Assembly (NCBI RefSeq): GCF_004804315.1
Contig: NZ_SRXX01000001.1
Span: 62,001 to 126,000 of the forward strand
Reading direction: 5' to 3'
Length of the DNA stretch: 64,000 nt
Source: Flagellimonas onchidii
Lineage (GTDB): Bacteria > Bacteroidota > Bacteroidia > Flavobacteriales > Flavobacteriaceae
The translations under genes were made by a program, and so were the position numbers. Under the pieces are notes generated by a model that did no database searches, was not told where the DNA came from, and saw only the letters and a program-made list of their open reading frames with translations. Shown piece by piece: positions 44,695-53,448 of the stretch (positions within the stretch are counted from its first letter, which is position 1; every line of letters begins with the position of its first letter).

Positions 44695-45105
44695 TTAACG
44701 TAAGCGATCAACAGATTTTACAAGATCTTCATCCTTTTTGATGGCTCTGTTGGCCAGAACCAGAAAAACGATAGAAAATACAGGAATCAGCATCCCAATA
44801 CCCTTCTCAGAAATGGTGTTTTCTCCGGATAAGCTTAGTGATCGATAAACGAAAAATCCTAGTAAAAAAAGATTCAATATCATATTCAATCTGTTCACCA
44901 CAAATTGATTTTGTCTATTCTTGTACATAAAAATCGAAATCAAGGCCAAAATTGCTGAGCTATAGAAAGCAATGCTAATCCATAGTTCGTTTTTGGCAAA
45001 AACTTCGGCGCCATTGCCATCTATCCATAGACTCAGCACAAAGGGCAATCCGCCGGCCATCAGGGCCACTATTGCTAAGAAAAACGTCTGAATCCTTTGA
45101 ATCAT
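44695..45105 (-). CDS. DUF4293 membrane protein
   Basis: 136 residues from ATG 45105 (MIQRIQTFFLAIVALMAGGL), the common start of this Bacteroidota family; an upstream in-frame start at 45216 would add a non-family 37 residues. Four membrane segments are visible (IQTFFLAIVALMAGG, LWISIAFYSSAILALISIFM, MILNLFLLGFFVYRSLSL, IGMLIPVFSIVFLVLANRAI). It is normally found divergent from rho, as here. Function unknown. Confidence 0.85.
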   Translation of the reverse strand: MIQRIQTFFLAIVALMAGGLPFVLSLWIDGNGAEVFAKNELWISIAFYSSAILALISIFMYKNRQNQFVVNRLNMILNLFLLGFFVYRSLSLSGENTISEKGIGMLIPVFSIVFLVLANRAIKKDEDLVKSVDRLR

Positions 45106-45297
45106 TGTACAAATTGGCTTGGAAGGGCAAAAATAACCGTCTTTTTGATAATTGCCACGTATTTGTTGAAAAATAATTCGTATTATTGTGACGTTATTAG
45201 CGAAGCACTCGCTCAAGGAAACCTTTCCTATTGTAGTATCCCAATAACTTTTTTTACTTCAAATTACATTAGACAAGTTTAATTTATTCATCATTTA

Positions 45298-46890
45298 ATG
45301 TTTGAGATTTCAGATCTAAAGGCTAAAAAGCTTCCTGAATTGCAGGAAATAGCGAAAACCCTAAATGTCCCCAAATTCAAGACCCTGAAAAAGCTTGATT
45401 TGGTCTATCAAATTTTGGATGTGCAAGCATCTAATCCAAAAGTCGTTCAAGAAAGTTCGACCTCCCAAAAAGAACCAGCCGAGGCAAAACCTAAACGACC
45501 AAGAACGCAACGCGCCAAAAAGGAGCAAAAAGAAAACGCCCCAACAGCAACTGCCGAGCAAAATACTTCGAACGCTTCTGTTGAGAAACCAGTGGAGAAA
45601 AAGGATGCCCCTCGTGAGCAACCACAAAAAAAAGACCACCACAAACAGAATGGGCACCAAAAAAGCCAACACAAAAAAAACAACCAACACCATAATAGGA
45701 ACAGTGGTCACGAAAAGAAGAGCAGCAACTTCGACAAGGACTTAAAAAATAGGTACAAAGAACCTGAATTTGAGTTTGACAGCATTATAGAGAGCGAAGG
45801 CGTTCTAGATATTATGCAAGATGGCTATGGTTTTTTGCGTTCCTCAGATTACAATTATCTTTCGTCACCTGATGATATATATGTGTCACAATCCCAGATT
45901 AGATTATTTGGATTGAAAACTGGTGATACTGTTCTAGGAAATGTAAGACCTCCAAAAGAAGGTGAGAAGTACTTCCCTCTTATAAAAGTGACCAAAATTA
46001 ATGGTTTGGACCCACAAGTGGTACGCGACCGAGTCTCTTTTGAGCACTTAACGCCTCTATTTCCAAAAGAAAAATTCAATCTAGCCGAAAGACAAAGCAC
46101 TTTGTCGACACGTATCATGGATTTGTTTTCTCCAATTGGGAAGGGTCAACGTGGAATGATCGTGTCACAACCTAAGACGGGTAAGACCATGTTGCTTAAA
46201 GATATTGCCAATGCCATTGCGGCCAACCACCCTGAGGTATATCAAATCATTTTATTGATTGATGAACGACCTGAGGAGGTGACCGATATGCAGCGTAACG
46301 TTCGTGGTGAGGTTGTTGCTTCAACTTTCGACAAGGAAGCTTCAGAGCACGTTCGCGTTGCCAACATCGTCATTGAAAAGGCAAAACGTCTAGTGGAATG
46401 TGGACATGATGTGGTAATTCTTTTGGATTCCATTACCCGTTTGGCAAGAGCTTACAACACAGTTCAACCAGCTTCTGGAAAGGTATTAAGTGGTGGTGTA
46501 GACGCCAATGCGCTGCATAAGCCGAAAAGGTTTTTTGGAGCGGCCAGAAACATTGAAAATGGAGGTTCATTGTCAATCATAGCCACAGCCTTGACAGAAA
46601 CGGGCTCAAAAATGGACGAAGTTATTTTTGAAGAATTCAAAGGAACAGGTAACATGGAACTACAATTGGATAGAAGGATTTCCAATCGTAGAATATTCCC
46701 TGCGATTGATTTGATTTCCTCTTCTACGCGTAGAGATGATCTTTTATTGGATGAAAATACCATTCAACGTATGTGGATCATGAGAAAGTATCTTGCCGAT
46801 ATGAATCCGGTTGAAGCCATGGAGTTTATGGAACAGCGAATCAAGCAGACCAAAAACAACGAAGAATTCTTACTTACGATGAATGAATAA
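45298..46890 (+). CDS. rho: Transcription termination factor Rho
   Basis: 530 residues. An N-terminal Rho_N helix set ([20 protein letters not shown]) is followed by a long disordered, basic, Asn/Gln/Lys/His-rich insert at about residues 55-160 ([17 protein letters not shown]), then the RNA-binding domain ([20 protein letters not shown]), and the ATPase with P-loop [12 protein letters not shown], Walker [18 protein letters not shown] and the Q/R-loops ([20 protein letters not shown]). It is the hexameric helicase that ends transcription. The insert is typical of Bacteroidota Rho and is longer than in E. coli (419 residues). Confidence 0.97.
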   Translation: MFEISDLKAKKLPELQEIAKTLNVPKFKTLKKLDLVYQILDVQASNPKVVQESSTSQKEPAEAKPKRPRTQRAKKEQKENAPTATAEQNTSNASVEKPVEKKDAPREQPQKKDHHKQNGHQKSQHKKNNQHHNRNSGHEKKSSNFDKDLKNRYKEPEFEFDSIIESEGVLDIMQDGYGFLRSSDYNYLSSPDDIYVSQSQIRLFGLKTGDTVLGNVRPPKEGEKYFPLIKVTKINGLDPQVVRDRVSFEHLTPLFPKEKFNLAERQSTLSTRIMDLFSPIGKGQRGMIVSQPKTGKTMLLKDIANAIAANHPEVYQIILLIDERPEEVTDMQRNVRGEVVASTFDKEASEHVRVANIVIEKAKRLVECGHDVVILLDSITRLARAYNTVQPASGKVLSGGVDANALHKPKRFFGAARNIENGGSLSIIATALTETGSKMDEVIFEEFKGTGNMELQLDRRISNRRIFPAIDLISSSTRRDDLLLDENTIQRMWIMRKYLADMNPVEAMEFMEQRIKQTKNNEEFLLTMNE

Positions 46891-46928
46891 GATGTAATCC
46901 ATCAAAATTTACGGATATTATAACTTTT

Positions 46929-46957
46929 AAACCCTTTGAGCAATCTCAAAGGGTTTT
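46929..46957 (+). terminator. Intrinsic terminator after rho
   Basis: AAACCCTTTGAG and CTCAAAGGGTTT around a CAAT loop, followed by TTT, 38 bp after the rho stop. Confidence 0.9.
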
Positions 46958-47031
46958 TTCTTAAAAACATATTACAGAAAAAACATATCTTTAGTACGGT
47001 TTCCCCATCTCCTAAACTAAAATACTTTAAT

Positions 47032-47694
47032 ATGAAGAACACTAAAAATCTATCTGCTATGCTATTGGGCTCCCTTTTACTTTCAATTGGAGCATGCAAA
47101 CCACCACAAAAAAAAGATGAGCCTGTAGGGGAACCCAGAGAACAAGTTAAACCGCCAGAGCAAATCATCTCCTTGGAAGAATCCAAATCCCTGTTTGACC
47201 TATACACAGTAAATCGTGCTGAAATCATCAAACAATATGAAATCGAGCGTCATCCGGATGAAGAATTTAAACCAGCTCGATTTACTTCTTATGATTATAG
47301 CACCATAAAACAATATATGGCTTTTATAGAACAAGAAGCCGAAGGCGCAGGTGTAGAAGTATCCTCACTTCGCTTTTATTTTGGCAACTATCCTGATAAA
47401 AAAACCTTTGAAGATGGGGAAAAAGTAGTTCATCCAAGACAGGACGCTGTTTTCATAGTTCCCACCATTGATATCGATGGACAGAACTATGGCTTCTATA
47501 TTGGTGAAGATGGCAAGGCAAAACTTATCAAGGATGCTGTTGGTCAAAAAGAAATGGGAAGCACCCAGAAGAAAAGTCAAAAAGCCTATGCGAGCTTTGC
47601 TCCAAGCATTTCTGAGGCGCCATTATTATATAAAAGCCAAAGCCTGACTTTGAACAGAGGCCATTCCGGACCTCCGCCCAACGCGGATTATTAA
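47032..47694 (+). CDS. Hypothetical lipoprotein
   Basis: 220 residues from ATG 47032, with a lipobox (LLLSIGACKPPQKKDEP); the in-frame upstream TTG would run through the rho terminator and is rejected. The mature protein is Lys/Glu-rich with no recognised domain (FDLYTVNRAEIIKQYEIERH, VSSLRFYFGNYPDKKTFEDG, VFIVPTIDIDGQNYGFYIGE). The last motif resembles small exported Flavobacteriia proteins found next to a membrane protein gene, which follows here after 6 bp. Confidence 0.75.
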   Translation: MKNTKNLSAMLLGSLLLSIGACKPPQKKDEPVGEPREQVKPPEQIISLEESKSLFDLYTVNRAEIIKQYEIERHPDEEFKPARFTSYDYSTIKQYMAFIEQEAEGAGVEVSSLRFYFGNYPDKKTFEDGEKVVHPRQDAVFIVPTIDIDGQNYGFYIGEDGKAKLIKDAVGQKEMGSTQKKSQKAYASFAPSISEAPLLYKSQSLTLNRGHSGPPPNADY

Positions 47695-47700
47695 TGAATT

Positions 47701-48390
47701 ATGACCCAAGAGTTCCTAAATTATCTTCAGGAAAGCTATTTTACTCCTGTATATTTATTGACATGGGTAGTTGCGGTTTCGACCTATAGAGGATATTACG
47801 ATACCGTACTGAAATATTTTCCCATATTCATCATTTACACTTTTTTTACGGAGCTCTTGGGTTATTTAATTAAACATACCAACGAATTCCAATTTTTTTC
47901 AGATTCTAGATATGCATGGCATAATGTAATCATCTATAACATCTATTCCATTGTATCTTTTTCTTTCTTCTACTATATATATTGGAAAATTCTAGTGGAC
48001 AAAAAACATAAAAAGAGAGTAGAATATGCTGTAGCGGTTAGCTTGGTAGGTTATGTGGTAAGCCTCTTTTTTCAAAATCCTTTCCATATCGGACTTTACT
48101 GGGCCGATTTATTGGCTTCCATTGTGTTATTGTACTTCATTACTTTGTATCTAATGGAAAAGAAGAAAGAAAACAGTTACTATAAAATGAAACATAACTT
48201 GTTGTTTTGGGTAAGTTTAGGACTTGCCATTTTCCATATTTTCTTCCCGTTTATTTTTATAGCGGCCTATGATTTTCCTATTTTTTATTATGAATACCAT
48301 TTGCACGATTTTCTAAATATTCTGATAGTGGTCATGTATTTTTTGTTCATAGTTGGCTTTTTATTGGGCAAAAGAAGGGCCTTTAGGTAG
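47701..48390 (+). CDS. Hypothetical polytopic membrane protein
   Basis: 229 residues with about seven membrane segments rich in Tyr/Phe (YFPIFIIYTFFTELLGYL, VIIYNIYSIVSFSFFYYIYW, LLASIVLLYFITLYLM, LFWVSLGLAIFHIFFPFIFI, IVVMYFLFIVGFLLG). No catalytic motif is apparent. It begins 6 bp after the lipoprotein gene, so they are likely co-transcribed and possibly functionally linked. The layout (7 segments) recalls the extracytoplasmic-sensor membrane proteins of Bacteroidota, but that is only an impression. Confidence 0.72.
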   Translation: MTQEFLNYLQESYFTPVYLLTWVVAVSTYRGYYDTVLKYFPIFIIYTFFTELLGYLIKHTNEFQFFSDSRYAWHNVIIYNIYSIVSFSFFYYIYWKILVDKKHKKRVEYAVAVSLVGYVVSLFFQNPFHIGLYWADLLASIVLLYFITLYLMEKKKENSYYKMKHNLLFWVSLGLAIFHIFFPFIFIAAYDFPIFYYEYHLHDFLNILIVVMYFLFIVGFLLGKRRAFR

Positions 48391-48427
48391 TTCACAACAC
48401 TTTTCAGGTTTTTTACAACTTAACAAA

Positions 48428-48526
48428 ACCGTTCGTCGATAAAATATATTGATTCGTAAGTTTTTTCGTTCATTTATTGCAAAAAATGGCTATTTGACGG
48501 TTTGTCGACACATATTTGCTATTCGT
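48428..48526 (+). promoter_or_regulatory. Two LytTR-like direct-repeat pairs upstream of LruC gene 1
   Basis: Nonamers ACCGTTCGT (48428-48436) and TTGATTCGT (48449-48457) are 21 bp apart start to start; ACGGTTTGT (48497-48505) and GCTATTCGT (48518-48526) repeat the same 21-bp spacing. The first fits the LytTR consensus [TA][AC][CA]GTTN[AG][TG] exactly and the 12-bp gap is the LytTR spacing. The first pair is followed by GTAAGTTTTTTCGTTCATTT, shared with the region before the second LruC gene. Confidence 0.5.
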
Positions 48527-48625
48527 CAACAGATCACCTAAATCCATCTTTTGCAAAATCAATTACCATTTAACAACGTGTAATTTAATCTAAAATGGGA
48601 TATAGTTCCTTATAAACTTAAAAAG

Positions 48626-50677
48626 ATGAAAAAGCCCCAAATCCTTTTAGTCTCCCTATCCTTTTTACTTGCAATGCTTCAAATATCATGCGTTAAGGAT
48701 AGTATAGATAACCCCGCTCCCAACCCTGATACAGATGGTGGAACCACCGATCCGGTGGAAGTTCCTATAGAAGAACTGGAGATTACGGAATTGAAAATCC
48801 CTAATGGGTTTGAATTCAAAACAGATCAGGAAGTACAACTTGTCATCAATGATAATACCCCAAATGTTAAATATGATGTATACTCCTATAATGATGAAGT
48901 GTTTACTGGCGGAGAGATAACCTATCTAAATGAGGAAGAGGAGGAGGAAACGGGAATTGACATCTCTGTGGACAACCTCAATCATCTTATTTTTAGTGGT
49001 ATGCCCTCAGGAGGTAAAATTGAACACACATTTGCAGTACCCAAATATTTTGACAAACTCTACATACGAAGAAAAGAAGGCTTTGTTTATACCTCCGAGA
49101 TAATCAACGTTACCGGCCCTGTGGTAACTTATACACATTCTTCTCCAACAGGGAAAAGAGCTTCTTCTGCCAAATCAGCCATGGTAGAGGATTTTTTATA
49201 CTGTGTAAATGGTTCCGGCGAGATGTTCCAAATAGACCCGCTTACTGGAGACTATACATTTATAAGTGATATGCCGATGGGAAGTTGGACTGCTGCCATA
49301 GATCAGCAGAACAAAATCTTATATTCCATAGGAAGATCTAATCCCTATCCTTTGATGAAATATGATATGGTCAATGACACGTGGACAACGGTTGGAAATT
49401 TAGGTATAGGTGGGCCCCGGTTGGATTATAATGAAAATGATGGTCTACTTTATTTTTCAAAAAATGATGTACTCTATAGCATAGATCCTCAAAACGCAAA
49501 TATTCTATCCAATTGGAAAATCAACGGTCTACATAAAAAAAACGGTGGCGATTTGGCCTTTGCGGAAGACGGAACCATATTCCTATGCTCCTTTTCCGGA
49601 CTGTATGAGCTAGAGCTAAATTCTGATGGAGAATATGATACCACACGAATAAGTGGTGAAGATTTACCCTTTTCACCTACCTCCATGACCTTTGATTCCA
49701 ATCAAGAACTATGGTTGGCCAACAATGGTGGCAATAGCAATCTCATTGTAATGGACACTCAGACCGGAGGATGGGAATACAGATATGGTCCTAACTCAAC
49801 CTCTGGAGTATCTTTTGATCGCACCATAAATGACTTAACCACATTTAGAATCTTTGATGAGGTTACCGTTGATCCTGATACCGACGGAGATGGTATAACC
49901 GATAGCAATGATGCCTTCCCAGAGGAAGCTGACAAGGCCTTTGAGCAATTTACTCCAAGTAAATATGGATGGGGAACTGTTGCTTTTGAAGATCTTTGGC
50001 CGTTCTTGGGAGATTATGATTTTAATGATACGGCTGTAAATTATCGATTTGTAGCTATTTTAAATTCCGATAACATGGTGGTTCAACTGGATATTCATTT
50101 TGAGGTAACATCAGATGGAGCTGGTCTTATCAATGCATTTGGGATTGAATTTGAAAGCATCCCTCCAAGTTTGGTACAATCCGTTACTGGTACTGTTTTG
50201 ACCGAAGGTTATATTAATGTCGCTGCAAATGGTTTAGAACAAGGTCAAGATAGGGCAGTTGTTATTTTATTCGATAATAATGAAACTATGCTCCATGTAC
50301 CTACAACAGTTTCCATTGATTTTACTGAACCAATTACCACGGCACAATTGGGTATTGCACCATTTAACGCTTTCCTAATTGTGAATAAAGACAGAGGCAG
50401 GGAAATTCATCTGCCCAATAGGTTTAGAACTAGCTTGGGAGTCAACAATACTTCTGTGGAAGGCGTGAATCATGATGAGGATGGAAACTATCAAACAGAT
50501 TCTAGGCTACCCTGGGCCATCAACATTATTCATAATTTTAAACCGCCAAAAGAGAGTATTCCTATAAATCAAGCTTATAATTTCTTTAACCAGTGGGCTA
50601 CCTCAGGAGGCACGGTCTATGAAGATTGGTACAAAGACTCAACTGGGTATAGAAACGAATCAGACCTAAAAGATTAA
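48626..50677 (+). CDS. LruC-domain lipoprotein 1
   Basis: 683 residues with a lipoprotein leader (LLAMLQISCVKDS). After an acidic Pro/Thr-rich linker and a beta-rich region (IPNGFEFKTDQEVQLVINDN) there is a propeller-like stretch (DFLYCVNGSGEMFQIDPLTG, ILYSIGRSNPYPLMKYDM), a calcium-binding type-3 repeat (DPDTDGDGITDSNDAFPEEA), and the LruC domain: FEDLWPFLGDYDFNDTAVNY, DIHFEVTSDGAGLINAFGIE, REIHLPNRFRTSLG and a C-terminal DEDGNYQTDSRLPWAINI. LruC was named for a Leptospira outer membrane lipoprotein; function is unknown, but surface exposure is likely. It is a tandem relative of the next LruC gene. Confidence 0.88.
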   Translation: MKKPQILLVSLSFLLAMLQISCVKDSIDNPAPNPDTDGGTTDPVEVPIEELEITELKIPNGFEFKTDQEVQLVINDNTPNVKYDVYSYNDEVFTGGEITYLNEEEEEETGIDISVDNLNHLIFSGMPSGGKIEHTFAVPKYFDKLYIRRKEGFVYTSEIINVTGPVVTYTHSSPTGKRASSAKSAMVEDFLYCVNGSGEMFQIDPLTGDYTFISDMPMGSWTAAIDQQNKILYSIGRSNPYPLMKYDMVNDTWTTVGNLGIGGPRLDYNENDGLLYFSKNDVLYSIDPQNANILSNWKINGLHKKNGGDLAFAEDGTIFLCSFSGLYELELNSDGEYDTTRISGEDLPFSPTSMTFDSNQELWLANNGGNSNLIVMDTQTGGWEYRYGPNSTSGVSFDRTINDLTTFRIFDEVTVDPDTDGDGITDSNDAFPEEADKAFEQFTPSKYGWGTVAFEDLWPFLGDYDFNDTAVNYRFVAILNSDNMVVQLDIHFEVTSDGAGLINAFGIEFESIPPSLVQSVTGTVLTEGYINVAANGLEQGQDRAVVILFDNNETMLHVPTTVSIDFTEPITTAQLGIAPFNAFLIVNKDRGREIHLPNRFRTSLGVNNTSVEGVNHDEDGNYQTDSRLPWAINIIHNFKPPKESIPINQAYNFFNQWATSGGTVYEDWYKDSTGYRNESDLKD

Positions 50678-50688
50678 TCCCAATGCAA

Positions 50689-50721
50689 AAACAAATGCCC
50701 CTTTTAAAGGGGCATTTGTTT
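50689..50721 (+). terminator. Intrinsic terminator between the two LruC genes
   Basis: AAACAAATGCCCCTTT pairs with AAAGGGGCATTTGTTT across a one-base loop; long stem, T-rich 3' side, 11 bp after the first LruC stop. It makes the second LruC gene a separate transcription unit. Confidence 0.85.
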
Positions 50722-50828
50722 ATTTGATTCCAGCCACTATCCCTTTGATTATCGAGGGAAAGAAACAAAGTACTTTTGGCTTAACATTTTACTTACCACG
50801 TTTTTAACGGCTTTTACAACTTCTCAAG

Positions 50829-50879
50829 GCTGTTTATCGATAAAATACATCCATTATGTAAGTTTTTTCGTTCATTTAT
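50829..50879 (+). promoter_or_regulatory. Duplicated upstream element before LruC gene 2
   Basis: GCTGTTTAT (50829-50837) and CCATTATGT (50851-50859) form a weaker LytTR-like pair, followed by a 22-bp block (50858-50879) identical to 48456-48477 upstream of the first LruC gene. ACAACTT lies upstream in both. The conserved TCGATAAAATA core sits inside. Confidence 0.45.
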
Positions 50880-50894
50880 ATGAGTTTGTTTATA

Positions 50895-52814
50895 ATGAAA
50901 AAGATTCGATTTTTCCCCATACTTATCATTTCCATAGCCGTAGTTTTATTTCAAAGCTGCTTAAAGGAAAAGTATAATAAATACCTAGAGTCCTTAGGCG
51001 AAGATTCAACAAATGTGGATAATCGAGTCTTAACGGATTTGAAATTCCCTACTGATTTTGATTTTAAAACGGAAACCACGGTTGCCGTCCAAATAAACGA
51101 CGATTCTCCTAACGTCGTCTATGAAGTATATGCATATAGTGATGAACTCATTGAGAGCTTGGATAGCATTGCCGGGCCTTTGCCCAACAAGTTTTTTGAA
51201 AGACTACCTTCCAATGGCTCTATCCAAGAAACCATTACGATATCATCATTTATTGAAGATCTATTTATCGTTCGAAAATCCAATGACCAAGTATATGATT
51301 TTGTGGTGCCAATAATTCAAAACACTGCTTCCTATACCTATGATGGCAGCACAGGAAAAAGAAATATATCAAAAACTGAACAGTCAAAGAATCAATTCAG
51401 TTTGGATTGCGCCAATGTTTATGGTCAAAAGTATTATGTGGACCTAAGCAATTACGTGGTAACCGATAATGGAAATGTAAATACAATTTCTAACATCATA
51501 TTGCCCAAACAAGGGGTGTCTGCAATCATTACAGCCACTTCCGTTGATGGTGTTGAATTAAAAAATCGTTTCTCATTGGCTGGCGCCGGGTTTTCTACGC
51601 CAATTTTCACATTTTATGGATTTAATTTCTGGATAAGCTCTAAAATTGACACCAATAACGATTCGGATGGATATGTAGAGTTTGAAATGACATTTGACAC
51701 TCCGGTTCAAAATCTGCTAATGCATTTTAGAAGTGTTGATGCCTCTCCCTACAAATTTGTGGGTAATCAACATACCGAAACCTTATTGTCTGGTGGTAGA
51801 GAGTTTTTTTATGATGAGTCTGAAAGAATTTTAAAGGATACCAATCCTCGGACCAGAGCAAGATATTATCGTGACGGCTATGGTACCGTTTTAATATCGG
51901 CAACCTCGGGAACCTTTGACAAAATCGTTTGGCAAAGAATTGACGATCCCGACACCAATACGCAAAATGACTCCAATTGGTTTACATTTTCAGAAGTCGA
52001 GGTATGCAATGATCAAGATGGGGATGGTGTCGTGGATTCTGTTGATGAGTATCCAAATGATGCAACAAGGGCCTATGCCGTAACCTATCCCTCTTCTTCA
52101 ACCAAAGCCTCTTTGGTTTTTGAAGATCTATGGCCTTTTAAGGGCGATTGGGACTTCAATGATACTTCAATAGATTATTCGATTTCCAAAATCTTTAATG
52201 CATCTAACGAAGTTGTTGCAATTGACTTCGATTATATTGTGACTTCTGATGGAGCAGGTTTTGTAAACAGTATGGCGTTTGAAATTGAAGGACTTAATCC
52301 AAACAACGTCTCTTCCACTGACGGTCAAATTTTGGATAAAGCAGTCTTTGAACTTTCAACAAATGGCACAGAAATAGGTCAACAGCATACCGTAATTCCA
52401 TTATTTGACGACCATTCCATATTGGTCAACCAAGAAAACAGGGTGAGTGTTGAGCTTGTGACTCCTATTTCCAATAGCTCCCTAGATTCTGCGCCATTCA
52501 ATCCTTTTCTGGTTGCGAATGGGGTAAGGGACAAAGAGATTCATCTGGCCAATTACGAGCCAACTTCTTTAGGAAACTCTCAACCTAACGTATCAGGAAA
52601 CAATTCGGATGTGGATGGAGACTATACTACCGAAAATGGACTTCCCTGGGCAATTAATGTCATCCAGTCTTTTCCTCTTCTCCAAGAAAAGAAACCCATT
52701 AATGAAGGTTATCTTTATTTTGAAGAATGGGGGCTGTCAGGTGGACAAAACAGACGTGATTGGTACAAAAATATAGAAGGGTATAGAAACAATGCCAAAC
52801 TCAAAGGAAACTAA
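50895..52814 (+). CDS. LruC-domain lipoprotein 2
   Basis: 639 residues from ATG 50895 (an ATG at 50880 is also in frame but directly abuts the conserved upstream element). Lipobox in VLFQSCLKEKY. A middle beta domain (VEFEMTFDTPVQNLLMHFRS) differs from the first LruC protein, then a calcium repeat (DQDGDGVVDSVDEYPNDATR) and the LruC domain (FEDLWPFKGDWDFNDTSIDY, DFDYIVTSDGAGFVNSMAFE, EIHLANYEPTSLG, LPWAINVIQSF). The N-terminal 120 residues (LKFPTDFDFKTETTVAVQIN) are clearly related to those of the neighbour. Function unknown; probably surface-exposed. Confidence 0.88.
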   Translation: MKKIRFFPILIISIAVVLFQSCLKEKYNKYLESLGEDSTNVDNRVLTDLKFPTDFDFKTETTVAVQINDDSPNVVYEVYAYSDELIESLDSIAGPLPNKFFERLPSNGSIQETITISSFIEDLFIVRKSNDQVYDFVVPIIQNTASYTYDGSTGKRNISKTEQSKNQFSLDCANVYGQKYYVDLSNYVVTDNGNVNTISNIILPKQGVSAIITATSVDGVELKNRFSLAGAGFSTPIFTFYGFNFWISSKIDTNNDSDGYVEFEMTFDTPVQNLLMHFRSVDASPYKFVGNQHTETLLSGGREFFYDESERILKDTNPRTRARYYRDGYGTVLISATSGTFDKIVWQRIDDPDTNTQNDSNWFTFSEVEVCNDQDGDGVVDSVDEYPNDATRAYAVTYPSSSTKASLVFEDLWPFKGDWDFNDTSIDYSISKIFNASNEVVAIDFDYIVTSDGAGFVNSMAFEIEGLNPNNVSSTDGQILDKAVFELSTNGTEIGQQHTVIPLFDDHSILVNQENRVSVELVTPISNSSLDSAPFNPFLVANGVRDKEIHLANYEPTSLGNSQPNVSGNNSDVDGDYTTENGLPWAINVIQSFPLLQEKKPINEGYLYFEEWGLSGGQNRRDWYKNIEGYRNNAKLKGN

Positions 52815-52838
52815 GTTCTATAACCCTGAATAAAAACA

Positions 52839-52862
52839 AAACGCCCCATAAATGGGGCGTTT
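52839..52862. terminator. Bidirectional terminator between LruC gene 2 and rpsT
   Basis: AAACGCCCCAT and ATGGGGCGTTT with a two-base loop between convergent genes. Confidence 0.9.
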
Positions 52863-52883
52863 AATATATCTTTTATCACAAAT

Positions 52884-53135
52884 TTACATAGCAGCAACCT
52901 TGCTCATCAACTTGCTTTTCAAGTTGGCCGCTTTGTTATTGTGGATAATGTTACGCTTGGCAAGCTTGTCAATCATTCCAACAACAGTAGGCAATAAAGC
53001 TTCCGCGGCTTTCTTGTCCTCCTCGTTACGCAATTTTTTGATTGCATTTCGAACGGTTTTATGTTGGTATCTGTTACGCAAACGTACCGCTTCGTTTCTT
53101 CTGATTCTTTTTAATGCTGACTTATGGTTTGCCAT
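52884..53135 (-). CDS. rpsT: 30S ribosomal protein S20
   Basis: 83 residues, the usual S20 length, rich in Lys/Arg/Ala: [61 protein letters not shown]20 binds 16S rRNA early in small-subunit assembly. It follows two tRNA-Glu genes on the same strand, so it may be transcribed with them. Confidence 0.97.
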   Translation of the reverse strand: MANHKSALKRIRRNEAVRLRNRYQHKTVRNAIKKLRNEEDKKAAEALLPTVVGMIDKLAKRNIIHNNKAANLKSKLMSKVAAM

Positions 53136-53168
53136 TGTCTTAATTTATACTTTCTAATTCTTTCTTAG

Positions 53169-53240
53169 TAGCCCGTAGGGGAATCGAACCCCTGTTACCA
53201 GGATGAAAACCTGGCGTCCTAACCCCTAGACGAACGGGCC
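53169..53240 (-). tRNA. tRNA-Glu (TTC)
   Basis: The 72-nt minus-strand sequence folds into a standard cloverleaf: acceptor GGCCCGT / ACGGGCT (G-U first pair), D arm GTCT/GGAC, anticodon stem CCAGG/CCTGG with loop TTTTCAT (anticodon TTC), T arm AGGGG/CCCCT with TTCGATT. CCA is not encoded. Confidence 0.97.
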
Positions 53241-53299
53241 AAATTATTGAAAATGAGTTTGTTTCAATAACTCGATTTCCAATCTATCATTGAACTTTG

Positions 53300-53371
53300 T
53301 AGCCCGTAGGGGAATCGAACCCCTGTTACCAGGATGAAAACCTGGCGTCCTAACCCCTAGACGAACGGGCC
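53300..53371 (-). tRNA. tRNA-Glu (TTC), identical second copy
   Basis: Identical in all 72 nt to the copy at 53169-53240, 59 bp upstream of it on the same strand. Same cloverleaf and TTC anticodon. The pair is a recent tandem duplication or maintained for dose. Confidence 0.97.
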
Positions 53372-53448
53372 ATAAGGTCGCATAATTGCGGATGCAAAAA
53401 TACAACTATTTTTAAGTCTTGCAACAGTTAATATTATTTTTTAACCGC

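Noticed and set aside
45395-45745. 116-codon frame within the rho insert region
   Set aside because: Alternative register of the Lys/Asn/Gln-rich insert; no domain.
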